Shown piece by piece: positions 1-5,799 of a stretch of DNA of 6,782 nt. The number at the start of each line of letters is the position of its first letter. The stretch's first letter is position 1. Under the pieces are notes generated by a model, which saw only the letters and a program-made list of their open reading frames with translations, made no database searches and was not told the origin of the DNA. Source of the stretch: an uncultured Chlorobiales bacterium (GTDB taxonomy: Bacteria > Bacteroidota > Chlorobiia > Chlorobiales > Thermochlorobacteraceae); assembly GCA_937959145.1 (NCBI GenBank), contig CALGMC010000252.1, positions 1-6,782 of the forward strand, in the 5' to 3' direction. Position numbers and translations under genes: made by a program.

Positions 1-378
1 ACCGCCATCAATGAGTTCATCACGATTGACGCTGGTAATCACCGTGTGGCGAAGGTTCATGATCCTGACCATTTCACCGACGCGCTTAGGCTCAGCCAAA
101 TCCAGTTCTGTAGGACGTCCTGTTTTGACGGCGCAAAAGCCGCATGAGCGCGTGCATGTGTCGCCTAAAATCATAATTGTAGCCGTGCCTGATGCCCAAC
201 ATTCGCCGATGTTCGGGCATCGTGCTTCTTCGCACACCGTGTGTAACTTGTAAGTATCAACAAGCATCTTCAGGCGCAAGTAGCCTTCGCCTGTCGGAAG
301 TTTAACTCTAAGCCAATCAGGACGGGGTGTGCGTGGTACGGGGGAATCTATAACCGTTAAGGAATCGACTTTAATCAT
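1..378 (-). CDS. lipA: Lipoyl synthase LipA, N-terminal 126 residues (3' end outside window)
   Basis: Radical-SAM enzyme that inserts two sulfur atoms into a protein-bound octanoyl chain to make the lipoyl cofactor. The reading frame starts at ATG 378 (MIKVDSLTVIDSP) and is still open at base 1. Both diagnostic cysteine clusters are present: C49-x4-C54-x5-C60 (CEEARCPNIGEC), which holds the auxiliary, sacrificed 4Fe-4S cluster, and C75-x3-C79-x2-C82 (CTRSCGFC), which binds the radical-SAM cluster. The fragment ends soon after the conserved VITSVNRDEL stretch. Families of this type are about 290-320 residues, so more than half lies to the left. No in-frame ATG lies just upstream, and the Shine-Dalgarno is weak. 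It lies downstream of E2, whose lipoyl domain is the expected client, but a terminator separates the two, so it is probably transcribed from its own promoter. Confidence 0.96.
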   Translation of the reverse strand, partial: MIKVDSLTVIDSPVPRTPRPDWLRVKLPTGEGYLRLKMLVDTYKLHTVCEEARCPNIGECWASGTATIMILGDTCTRSCGFCAVKTGRPTELDLAEPKRVGEMVRIMNLRHTVITSVNRDELIDGG

Positions 379-397
379 TCTGCTAAAAACTTTTGCA

Positions 398-426
398 ATT
401 TTAGAGAGAAACGATGGAAATACCAA
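398..426 (-). promoter_or_regulatory. Candidate sigma-70-type promoter for lipA
   Basis: Read on the minus strand, TTGGTA (421-426) and TAAAAT (398-403) are separated by exactly 17 bases, and the -10 box ends 20 bases before the lipA ATG. The element sits between the terminator at 447-474 and lipA, where a separate promoter is expected. The -35 match is only moderate (4 of 6 to TTGACA), the leader would be short (about 13 bases), and AT-rich DNA gives such matches by chance. Confidence 0.35.
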
Positions 427-446
427 GCAAATTTCAAAATAAACAA

Positions 447-474
447 AATAGGGGACAACAGTGCGCCCCCTATT
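447..474 (-). terminator. Intrinsic terminator after the E2-DUF4259 genes
   Basis: There is a perfect 8-bp inverted repeat, AATAGGGG (447-454) and CCCCTATT (467-474), with a 12-base loop. Read on the minus strand the stem is followed by a T-rich run (TTGTTTATTTT), as expected of a rho-independent terminator. Read on the plus strand there is no T tract, so it acts on leftward transcripts. It starts 21 bases past the stop codon of the DUF4259 gene and precedes lipA. Confidence 0.65.
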
Positions 475-494
475 CTTCGAATCCGTCAAAACAG

Positions 495-842
495 TTAAGC
501 GTTTTGAAGCATCTGCTTGAACTTCTCCAAAGTGGATTTGCGCTGCTCTAAGTTCACGCTTCCTAATTCTTCCCAATGTTTCAGACCTTTGCCCGCAGTG
601 AGAATTTCCAACGCCTGTGCTTTAATGTCAGGTTGAAGTTGATTGACTTCCGATTGCAGTGCGGCAAGTGCAAGCACAATGACGGGGAGCACACCTTCGT
701 CCTCCGCCATTGCTTTGAGTTCGTCTAACACTTGTTTCGTGGCTTGCACAACGCTTGCGCCGTCGGCAAGTGCTACTTCGAAGATTGCCTTTGCGGCTGA
801 AGCGGCATCGTTTTCAAAAAGTCCATCGCCCCAAATTCCCAT
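495..842 (-). CDS. DUF4259-family protein, 115 residues
   Basis: Small soluble protein that starts MGIWGDGLFENDAA, the M-G-x-W-G-x-x-x-F-[DE]-N-D signature that opens DUF4259 proteins. The rest is rich in Ala, Leu, Glu and Lys and looks helical. It has no signal peptide and no membrane segment. The family's biochemical role is not known to me. The gene lies 21 bases downstream of the E2 stop on the same strand and is followed by a strong terminator, so it is probably the last gene of an E2-DUF4259 transcript. The start at 842 is fixed by the conserved N-terminal motif; only a weak GAG-like ribosome-binding sequence precedes it. A link to dehydrogenase function is inferred from position only, because DUF4259 genes occur in many contexts. 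Confidence 0.82.
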   Translation of the reverse strand: MGIWGDGLFENDAASAAKAIFEVALADGASVVQATKQVLDELKAMAEDEGVLPVIVLALAALQSEVNQLQPDIKAQALEILTAGKGLKHWEELGSVNLEQRKSTLEKFKQMLQNA

Positions 843-863
843 TGGTTCAACTCGGTTAAAGTT

Positions 864-2225
864 TTAAAGAGAACTGTTTTCGTTATAGGATTCAAGCGTT
901 TTACAGAGCGTTTGTAAGAAAAATCCTGCAAGCGCGCCGTCGATAATGCGGTGGTCGTAGGAAAGTGACAGGTACATCATGGAACGAATGGTAATCACAT
1001 CTGAGCCGTCGTCCAGCGTTTTAACAACAGGGCGTTTTACAATCGCACCTGTGCCCAAAATTGCCACTTGCGGTTGATTGATGATGGGCGAACCAAAGAG
1101 ATTGCCGCTTGTTCCATAGTTGGTCAGTGTGAAAGTGCCCCCTTGAATGTCGTCGGGAAGTAATTTCTTCGTGCGTGCGCGCAAGGCTAAATCTTGAATC
1201 GAGCGAGCAATTCCAACCAAGTTCATTTCATCGGCATTTTTAATCACGGGCACAATCAAGCCGCCTTCACCGCGTTCGCCAAGTGCAACCGCAACGCCGA
1301 AATTGATATACTTTTTGATGATGATTTTATCGCCATCAACCGACGCATTGAGCATCGGAAATTGCTTCAAGGTTTTGATTGCCGCCTCAACGAAGAAAGG
1401 CGTATAGGTGAGCTTGACGCCGTTTGTGGCTTCAAAAGTGTTTTTCTTTTTCTTCACAAGATTAACCAATCCTGTTACATCGGCTTCGGCAACGGAGGTT
1501 ACATGCGCCGATGTTTGCTTGGAGCGGACCATGTGCTCGGCAATGAGTTTGCGCATGTTATCCATCTGCACGACTTCGGAGCGCGCAGCGTCGTAGACGA
1601 CGGGGTGGTGGGCAGGAGCAGGCTTCGGTGCAGGCGGCGCGCTTTCAATTTTTCCAGTTGGCGCAACGGTCGTGGTAGAGACGGCAACGCCTTTTGCACG
1701 ATTTTGAATGTAGTTGAGCAGGTCGGCTTTGGTTACGCGTCCGTCCATTCCAGTGCCCTTTATTCGAGCAAGTTCCTCCATCGAAATCCCTTCTTCACGA
1801 GCGATATTCAATACCACAGGCGTGTAAAATCGTCCCGATGTAGCTGCACTTTGAAATGTCTCGACAGCAGTGCGTGTACCATTCGTCTCCGACACTGCTG
1901 TGGAAGCAGGTGTCTTGCTCATGGCTTCCACTGTTGTCTCGCTCGGCGTAGCAGGTGAGGGCGACGGTGTAGGATTCACGGCTGTATCCGTTTCAATGAT
2001 TGCAATGGCTTTGCCGACCGGCACCACGTCGCCTTCATTGAATAAAATTTCAGATAAAACGCCTGCGACGTTTGAAGGTACTTCGGCATCAACCTTATCT
2101 GTTGCAATACTCAATATGTTTTCATCTTTCGCTACTGGGTCGCCGACCTTCTTAAACCACTTCAAAATCGTGCCTTCCATAATACTTTCGCCCATTTTGG
2201 GCATAACGACTTCAAATTTTGCCAT
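864..2225 (-). CDS. Dihydrolipoamide acyltransferase (E2) of a 2-oxoacid dehydrogenase complex
   Basis: E2 core enzyme of a pyruvate, branched-chain or 2-oxoglutarate dehydrogenase complex. It takes an acyl group onto its lipoyl arm and passes it to CoA. I place the start at ATG 2225 (MAKFEVVMPKMGES, 453 residues), because the lipoyl domain begins there. The frame stays open to an ATG at 2321, but those extra 32 residues (start MNLFLFSRAF) are unlike the family. Domains: lipoyl domain about 1-80 with lipoyl-lysine K44 (TDKVDAEVPS); a Pro/Ser/Thr/Ala linker; peripheral-subunit-binding domain about 132-175 (GTGMDGRVTKADLL); an Ala/Pro linker; catalytic domain about 215-453 with active-site motif YDHRIIDG (H425, D429). 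DKVDAEVPS is common in E2 proteins annotated variously as PDH or branched-chain type, so the substrate is undecided. No E1 or E3 gene is adjacent. DUF4259 follows by 21 bases. Confidence 0.95.
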   Translation of the reverse strand: MAKFEVVMPKMGESIMEGTILKWFKKVGDPVAKDENILSIATDKVDAEVPSNVAGVLSEILFNEGDVVPVGKAIAIIETDTAVNPTPSPSPATPSETTVEAMSKTPASTAVSETNGTRTAVETFQSAATSGRFYTPVVLNIAREEGISMEELARIKGTGMDGRVTKADLLNYIQNRAKGVAVSTTTVAPTGKIESAPPAPKPAPAHHPVVYDAARSEVVQMDNMRKLIAEHMVRSKQTSAHVTSVAEADVTGLVNLVKKKKNTFEATNGVKLTYTPFFVEAAIKTLKQFPMLNASVDGDKIIIKKYINFGVAVALGERGEGGLIVPVIKNADEMNLVGIARSIQDLALRARTKKLLPDDIQGGTFTLTNYGTSGNLFGSPIINQPQVAILGTGAIVKRPVVKTLDDGSDVITIRSMMYLSLSYDHRIIDGALAGFFLQTLCKTLESYNENSSL

Positions 2226-2364
2226 TTTCTTGATACTTATCCATTTAGTTATTCTTTGGTAGTGAAACGGTTGTGTTTTTCCAATATAAAAAAAGGCTCG
2301 GGAGAAAAGAAATAAATTCATTATGATTGTTTAGCGTTATTGTCTTCATCAGCATAAAAAGTCA
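2226..2364. promoter_or_regulatory. Divergent intergenic region between E2 and the polyketide operon
   Basis: This 139-bp AT-rich stretch must hold the 5' signals for both divergent genes. Leftward, TATATT (minus strand, 2283-2288) is a plausible -10 for E2 but has no good -35. Rightward, TATGAT (2322-2327; as TATGATTG also one mismatch from the Bacteroidota -7 motif TAnnTTTG) is a plausible -10 about 35 bases before the PKS ATG, again with no clear -35. The PKS ATG is preceded by an A-rich leader without a Shine-Dalgarno. I saw no convincing operator palindrome or riboswitch. Confidence 0.35.
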
Positions 2365-3444
2365 ATGGCAAACATTATTTCAATCGGAACTGTCGTTCCG
2401 CCCTTTGTTGCAACACAAGATGACGCCAAAAATTTCGCAACGAATCTGTACGGCGAGGCTTACAAAGGGAATTTAGACCGCCTTATCAGCATTTTTGAAA
2501 ATACCTTGATTAAAAAACGGCACTTTTGTGTGCCCGTAGAGTGGTTTTCTTCGGCGAAGTCGTTTGAAGAAAAGAACAACTTGTATTTGGAGAACGCACT
2601 TAAACTCTCGGAGCAGGCAATAGAAGCTTGCTTGCAAAAGGCACGGGTTTCGATTTCCGAGATAGATTACCTCATGTTTGTCTCAACTACGGGATTGGCA
2701 ACGCCAACCATAGACGCACGGTTGATTGATAAACTTCCGTTTCGCAAAACCGTGCGCCGACTGCCACTGTGGGGACTTGGGTGCGCGGGCGGAGCATCAT
2801 CGCTCTCTTGGGCAAGAACAATCGCTGAAGCCGATACCAATGCCACCATCTTGATTGTGGTTGCGGAACTATGCGGATTGACCTTTGTGCGTAGCGATAT
2901 GTCCAAAGCCGCATTGGTTTCATCGGCTCTCTTTGCCGACGGTGCCGCCGCAGTGCTCGTGCAGGGAAAAGCCGTAAACTCAAAACAACATAAAACCTTG
3001 CCGAAAATTATCGGCTCGCAAACCGCAACCATGCCAAACTCGCTTGATGTAATGGGGTGGCGATTTAATGCACAAGGCTTTAATGTCGTTCTCTCTCAAA
3101 ATGTGCCTGAAATTGTCCAATCTTTTTTGAAAACGGAAGTGCTTAACTTTTTAAAACAAAACAACATAGAGATTCAAAAAATCAAGCATTTTATCACTCA
3201 CCCGGGCGGCGCAAAGGTTTTGGAAGCCTATAAATCGGCGTTTGGATTAACTGATGAACACCTCTGCATCGCCTACCAAATTTTAAGCGAATACGGCAAC
3301 ATGTCGGCGGCAACCGTGCTGTTTATCTTGGAGCGATTTATGGAAAATCTCAAAGATAGTCGCGAAAACGCATTAGGACTTTTAGCCGCACTCGGTCCAG
3401 GATTTTCTGCTGAACTTCTTCTTCTCGAATGGGAGCACACATGA
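2365..3444 (+). CDS. Type III polyketide synthase (chalcone-synthase-like, BpsA-like)
   Basis: Homodimeric ketosynthase that extends an acyl-CoA starter with malonyl-CoA and cyclises the product, typically to an alkylpyrone or alkylresorcinol in bacteria. It has 359 residues, normal for the family. The triad is intact: C140 in LWGLGCAGGASSL, H279 in FITHPGGAKVLEAY, N312 in SEYGNMSAAT. Other family blocks are STTGLATPTIDARL (about 108-120), the ELC-x-LTF and LFADGAAAVLV stretch (about 168-199) and a C-terminal LGPGFSAE. There is no signal peptide. The start at 2365 (MANIISIGTVVPP) fits the family N-terminus, although no ribosome-binding site is visible. The stop overlaps the start of the methyltransferase gene (ATGA), which indicates translational coupling. 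Starter chain length and ring type cannot be read from sequence. The BpsA assignment rests on the methyltransferase partner and needs a phylogeny. Confidence 0.94.
   Translation: MANIISIGTVVPPFVATQDDAKNFATNLYGEAYKGNLDRLISIFENTLIKKRHFCVPVEWFSSAKSFEEKNNLYLENALKLSEQAIEACLQKARVSISEIDYLMFVSTTGLATPTIDARLIDKLPFRKTVRRLPLWGLGCAGGASSLSWARTIAEADTNATILIVVAELCGLTFVRSDMSKAALVSSALFADGAAAVLVQGKAVNSKQHKTLPKIIGSQTATMPNSLDVMGWRFNAQGFNVVLSQNVPEIVQSFLKTEVLNFLKQNNIEIQKIKHFITHPGGAKVLEAYKSAFGLTDEHLCIAYQILSEYGNMSAATVLFILERFMENLKDSRENALGLLAALGPGFSAELLLLEWEHT
3431..3435 (+). promoter_or_regulatory. Shine-Dalgarno-like GGGAG deciding the methyltransferase start
   Basis: GGGAG lies inside the last codons of the PKS gene, five bases before ATG 3441. 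It favours that ATG over the in-frame ATG at 3429, four codons upstream, which would put GGGAG inside the gene. It is one of the few recognisable Shine-Dalgarno sequences in the window. Confidence 0.5.
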
Positions 3445-3965
3445 CAGCACTTTGGGTTATGATTCTCATTTTAGCAACACAGCGCATTGCGGAACTCTTC
3501 ATCTCGAAGCGAAATGAAATTTGGCTGAAATCGCAAGGCGGTTACGAAGTCGGAGCGGAGCATTACAAATATATGGTCTTATTACATATCACTTGGTTTC
3601 TTGCGATGATAGCGGAGCATTATATCAGGCAGACCGCGCTCAGTCCCATGTGGCAGATTTGGCTGGGAGTAATTGCAATTGCACAAGTTGGGCGTTATAG
3701 CGTCATTACCACGCTCGGTAAATTTTGGAACACGCGCATCATCGTTGTGCCAAATGCTCCGCTTGTGAAAAGTGGACTTTATCGCTTTATCAAACACCCC
3801 AACTATTGGATTGTTGGCACGGAAATCGCCGTCGTTCCGCTTGTGTTTGAACTATACATAACTTCACTTATCTACACAATTCTTAACGCGATGATGCTAT
3901 TTGTAAGAATTCGGGTAGAGGAGAAGGCACTTGCTCTGAAAGACCATGCTTACGCTCGCTTATAG
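3441..3965 (+). CDS. ICMT-family integral membrane methyltransferase (BpsB-like)
   Basis: Protein of 174 residues in the isoprenylcysteine carboxyl methyltransferase superfamily (SAM-dependent, membrane-embedded). The diagnostic C-terminal half is present: GLYRFIKHPNYW (112-123, with KHPNY at 118-122) and RIRVEEKAL (156-164), the SAM-binding and Glu-Glu motifs of the family. Hydrophobic segments lie at about 2-21, 44-62, 71-90 and 124-155, the last probably a helical hairpin. In Bacillus subtilis the homologous BpsB methylates alkylpyrones made by the type III PKS BpsA. The ATGA overlap with the PKS stop and the matching gene order support the same role here, O-methylation of a polyketide in the membrane. 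The start at 3441 is chosen over 3429 because GGGAG sits five bases before it. The 3' end overlaps the next gene by 20 bases. Confidence 0.88.
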   Translation: MTALWVMILILATQRIAELFISKRNEIWLKSQGGYEVGAEHYKYMVLLHITWFLAMIAEHYIRQTALSPMWQIWLGVIAIAQVGRYSVITTLGKFWNTRIIVVPNAPLVKSGLYRFIKHPNYWIVGTEIAVVPLVFELYITSLIYTILNAMMLFVRIRVEEKALALKDHAYARL

Positions 3966-4254
3966 CCTATTTTGGGTAAATTTTGTTTATGGAATCGCTG
4001 TGAAGTTCGGTTTATTTCAGCATAAAAAATTCAAGTTTTTACATCACGCAATATACTTTTTTGTGATGCTGTCTCTTTTTATTGCAATACTTTTTGAGTT
4101 TTATGCTGAAAATTTTTTAAGCACGACTATGCTTGGATTTTTGTTTATGTTACTACTTGGTATGACCCGTTTTTCGGGCCAGAAGTCAAGTCATTGGCGG
4201 TATGCAATTTTGTGCAATCTCATTTACACCACCATTTTCATTTATCTGAACTGA
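3946..4254 (+). CDS. Unrecognised Phe-rich four-helix membrane protein, 102 residues
   Basis: I do not recognise this family. The protein is very hydrophobic, with about 16 Phe in 102 residues, and segments near 4-22, 33-53, 57-74 and 85-101 could span the membrane. A basic loop, HKKFKF, lies at 26-31. There is no signal-peptide cleavage site, no cysteine pair and no charged catalytic motif; His33-His34 at the start of segment 2 and the RFSGQKSSHWR loop (75-85) are the main polar features. The gene overlaps the methyltransferase gene by 20 bases and ends two bases before the likely nitroreductase start, so it is almost certainly translated in the same operon. No clear ribosome-binding site is seen. 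A role as a membrane partner of the methyltransferase, or in holding or moving a hydrophobic product, is speculation from context. Confidence 0.75.
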   Translation: MLTLAYSLFWVNFVYGIAVKFGLFQHKKFKFLHHAIYFFVMLSLFIAILFEFYAENFLSTTMLGFLFMLLLGMTRFSGQKSSHWRYAILCNLIYTTIFIYLN

Positions 4255-4256
4255 AT

Positions 4257-5048
4257 ATGGATGTCTTTGAAGCAATTAAATCACGGCGAACGACGAACGG
4301 CTACTTTTTGGATAAGCCCTTGTCCGATGAGCATATCAAGATTTTATTGCAGTCGGCAAGTTATGCCCCAAGCCATTTTAACTCTCAGCCTTGGCGATTT
4401 GTCTTGATTCGCGATAAAGCGCGTCGGGAGCATTTGGGCAAAATTGCAGGTCGCTCCATGCGCGAAGTGATGGCAAAGGGAAACTTTTGGAAACGTTACC
4501 TAAAATACTTCCGATTTAGTAAGGAGGAAACCGACAAATCAGGCGACGGGATACATATCGACAACATGCCTGCTGTCTTGAAGCCGTTTATCAAGTATCT
4601 TTTCTCTGAAAAAGGGGGTGAGATGATGAATAAATTGAGAGTGCCATATCTTCTGGCAATAGATTCGAAGAAGTTGGTTTCGCGCTCGCCGCTTATTTTG
4701 GGCGTGCTCCTTACTAAAGACGAATATAAGAAAGACGATCTCTCAGGAATGTATTCGCTTTTAGCACTCGGCATGGCAATTGAGAACATTTGGCTCGCAG
4801 CAACTGCTCTTGGAATAGGCGTGCAGTTTATTTCGCTCCCGATGGAAGCGGGCGGAGCATATTGGCAGGAGTGCATTGATATGGTACAACCACCTGAAAA
4901 TTATGAACTCATCGCATTGTTCCGTTTTGGCTATATTGACCCGAACGCGAAGCGACCAACGATTGACTGGTCAAGCACTCAGCGCAAACCGGTTTCAGAG
5001 TTTTGCTACGAAGAAACATTCGGGAACAAGTGGATTCCCAAAGAATAA
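4257..5048 (+). CDS. Nitroreductase-family flavoprotein with an enlarged central region
   Basis: Probable FMN-dependent NAD(P)H oxidoreductase of the nitroreductase fold, 263 residues. The N-terminus has the family layout: MDVFEAIKSRRT (R10 and R11 as FMN-phosphate contacts), then SYAPSHFNSQPWRF (35-48), the A-P-S-x-x-N-x-Q-P-W FMN motif. The C-terminal half has a helix and following stretch typical of the family (ALGMAIENIWLAATALGIG, then VQFISLPM). Simple members are about 200 residues. Here a charged segment with WKRYLKYFRFSKEE and several Lys/Glu-rich turns lies between, at about 75-165. The start is placed at ATG 4257, two bases after the preceding stop. An in-frame ATG at 4194 would add 21 residues unlike the family and overlap the upstream gene. 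No strong ribosome-binding site is seen, so coupling is likely. The substrate is unknown; by context it may reduce or oxidise the polyketide product, but a housekeeping quinone or nitro reductase is possible. Confidence 0.88.
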   Translation: MDVFEAIKSRRTTNGYFLDKPLSDEHIKILLQSASYAPSHFNSQPWRFVLIRDKARREHLGKIAGRSMREVMAKGNFWKRYLKYFRFSKEETDKSGDGIHIDNMPAVLKPFIKYLFSEKGGEMMNKLRVPYLLAIDSKKLVSRSPLILGVLLTKDEYKKDDLSGMYSLLALGMAIENIWLAATALGIGVQFISLPMEAGGAYWQECIDMVQPPENYELIALFRFGYIDPNAKRPTIDWSSTQRKPVSEFCYEETFGNKWIPKE

Positions 5049-5106
5049 CATTTAGTTTACATAATTTACCTTATACAACAAATAAAACAACCTAAAATGA
5101 ATCACT

Positions 5107-5799
5107 ATGAGCGTATCTGTTTGGCGACTTTGGCTTAAATGCGTTGTTTGTCTGTTCGTGATGCTGCTTCCGATAACAGCATTTGCGCAAAACATCGATG
5201 ACGAAGATGACGACGAAGATGTGGACATTTATACCGAACGCTTCAAGAATGCAAATGGCGCGGCGGGCTCATTCGGACTGACAACGACCAGTTTCGTCGT
5301 TTCAGGCAGTTTCATCCGTCTATTGAATCCTGATTGGATTGCGTTTGCCTCGCTTTCAATGACTTCGGCAAATGACCCAAAAGAAATTGAGCGATTTGAC
5401 TTCTTTGGACGAAGTATTGTAACCGATAGCGAGACGGGCGAATTGAAGAAAAATAGCCTATTTATGATGCCTATAACCGTTGGAGCACAACGACGCCTTT
5501 TTCGAGAAGAGATAAACAGTGCATTTCGTCCCTTTGTGGAGGCAGGTATCGGACCAACTTTAGGCTATGTATATGGGTATCAAGAGGGCTTTTTCGGTGG
5601 TGGATACATGAAATTAGGCTTTAATGGATTTATTGGCGCAGGAGCATATTTTGGCTCAAATCCGTTCTCGCTACAAGGGCTATCCGTCCGCTATCAAGTA
5701 GATACCTTTATTAGTAGCGTCGAACTGCTCCCGAATCGTTTCCGGAGCATGTTTCAAGGGATTTCGCTCAACTTGATTTTCGGAACATTTTTCAATTAA
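5107..5799 (+). CDS. Predicted outer-membrane beta-barrel protein with acidic N-terminus
   Basis: Exported protein of 230 residues with no family I can name. Residues 1-27 form a signal peptide (basic R7/K11, hydrophobic core to LLPITAFA) with likely cleavage at AFA-Q28. The mature protein opens with an acidic run (D31-D40, DDEDDDEDVD). The rest alternates polar and hydrophobic residues with many Gly and aromatics (for example GSFGLTTTSFVVSGSF, FVEAGIGPTLGYVYG, GGYMKLGFNGFIGAGAYFG) and ends in NLIFGTFFN, the look of small Bacteroidota/Chlorobiota outer-membrane barrels. It starts 58 bases after the nitroreductase stop in an AT-rich gap with no hairpin. TATACA (5072-5077) is a weak -10 candidate, so it may have its own promoter or be read through from the operon. 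Its stop shares bases with the convergent pta stop. Function unknown. Confidence 0.82.
   Translation: MSVSVWRLWLKCVVCLFVMLLPITAFAQNIDDEDDDEDVDIYTERFKNANGAAGSFGLTTTSFVVSGSFIRLLNPDWIAFASLSMTSANDPKEIERFDFFGRSIVTDSETGELKKNSLFMMPITVGAQRRLFREEINSAFRPFVEAGIGPTLGYVYGYQEGFFGGGYMKLGFNGFIGAGAYFGSNPFSLQGLSVRYQVDTFISSVELLPNRFRSMFQGISLNLIFGTFFN

Noticed and set aside
11..253. Plus-strand open frame of 80 codons at the left edge
   Set aside because: The opposite strand encodes LipA with both cysteine clusters across the same bases.
1194..1958. Long plus-strand open frame (254 codons) opposite the E2 gene
   Set aside because: It lies wholly antisense to a well-supported E2 with clear domains, and its translation (Arg, His and Cys rich, no motif) looks like a shadow frame.
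2226..2321. N-terminal extension of E2 from ATG 2321
   Set aside because: The 32 added residues are unlike E2 proteins, the lipoyl domain begins at ATG 2225, and the stretch looks like leader and promoter DNA.
2667..3032. Minus-strand open frames opposite the type III PKS
   Set aside because: They overlap the conserved catalytic core of the PKS and show no family features, so they are shadow frames.
4166..4178. Small hairpin CCCG-TTTTT-CGGG inside the membrane-protein gene
   Set aside because: The stem is only 4 bp and no T run follows it; chance or minor RNA structure is enough to explain it.
4194..4256. Earlier nitroreductase start, adding 21 residues rich in His
   Set aside because: The extension is out-of-frame reading of the membrane-protein gene; the family N-terminus MDVFEAIKSRRT begins at 4257.
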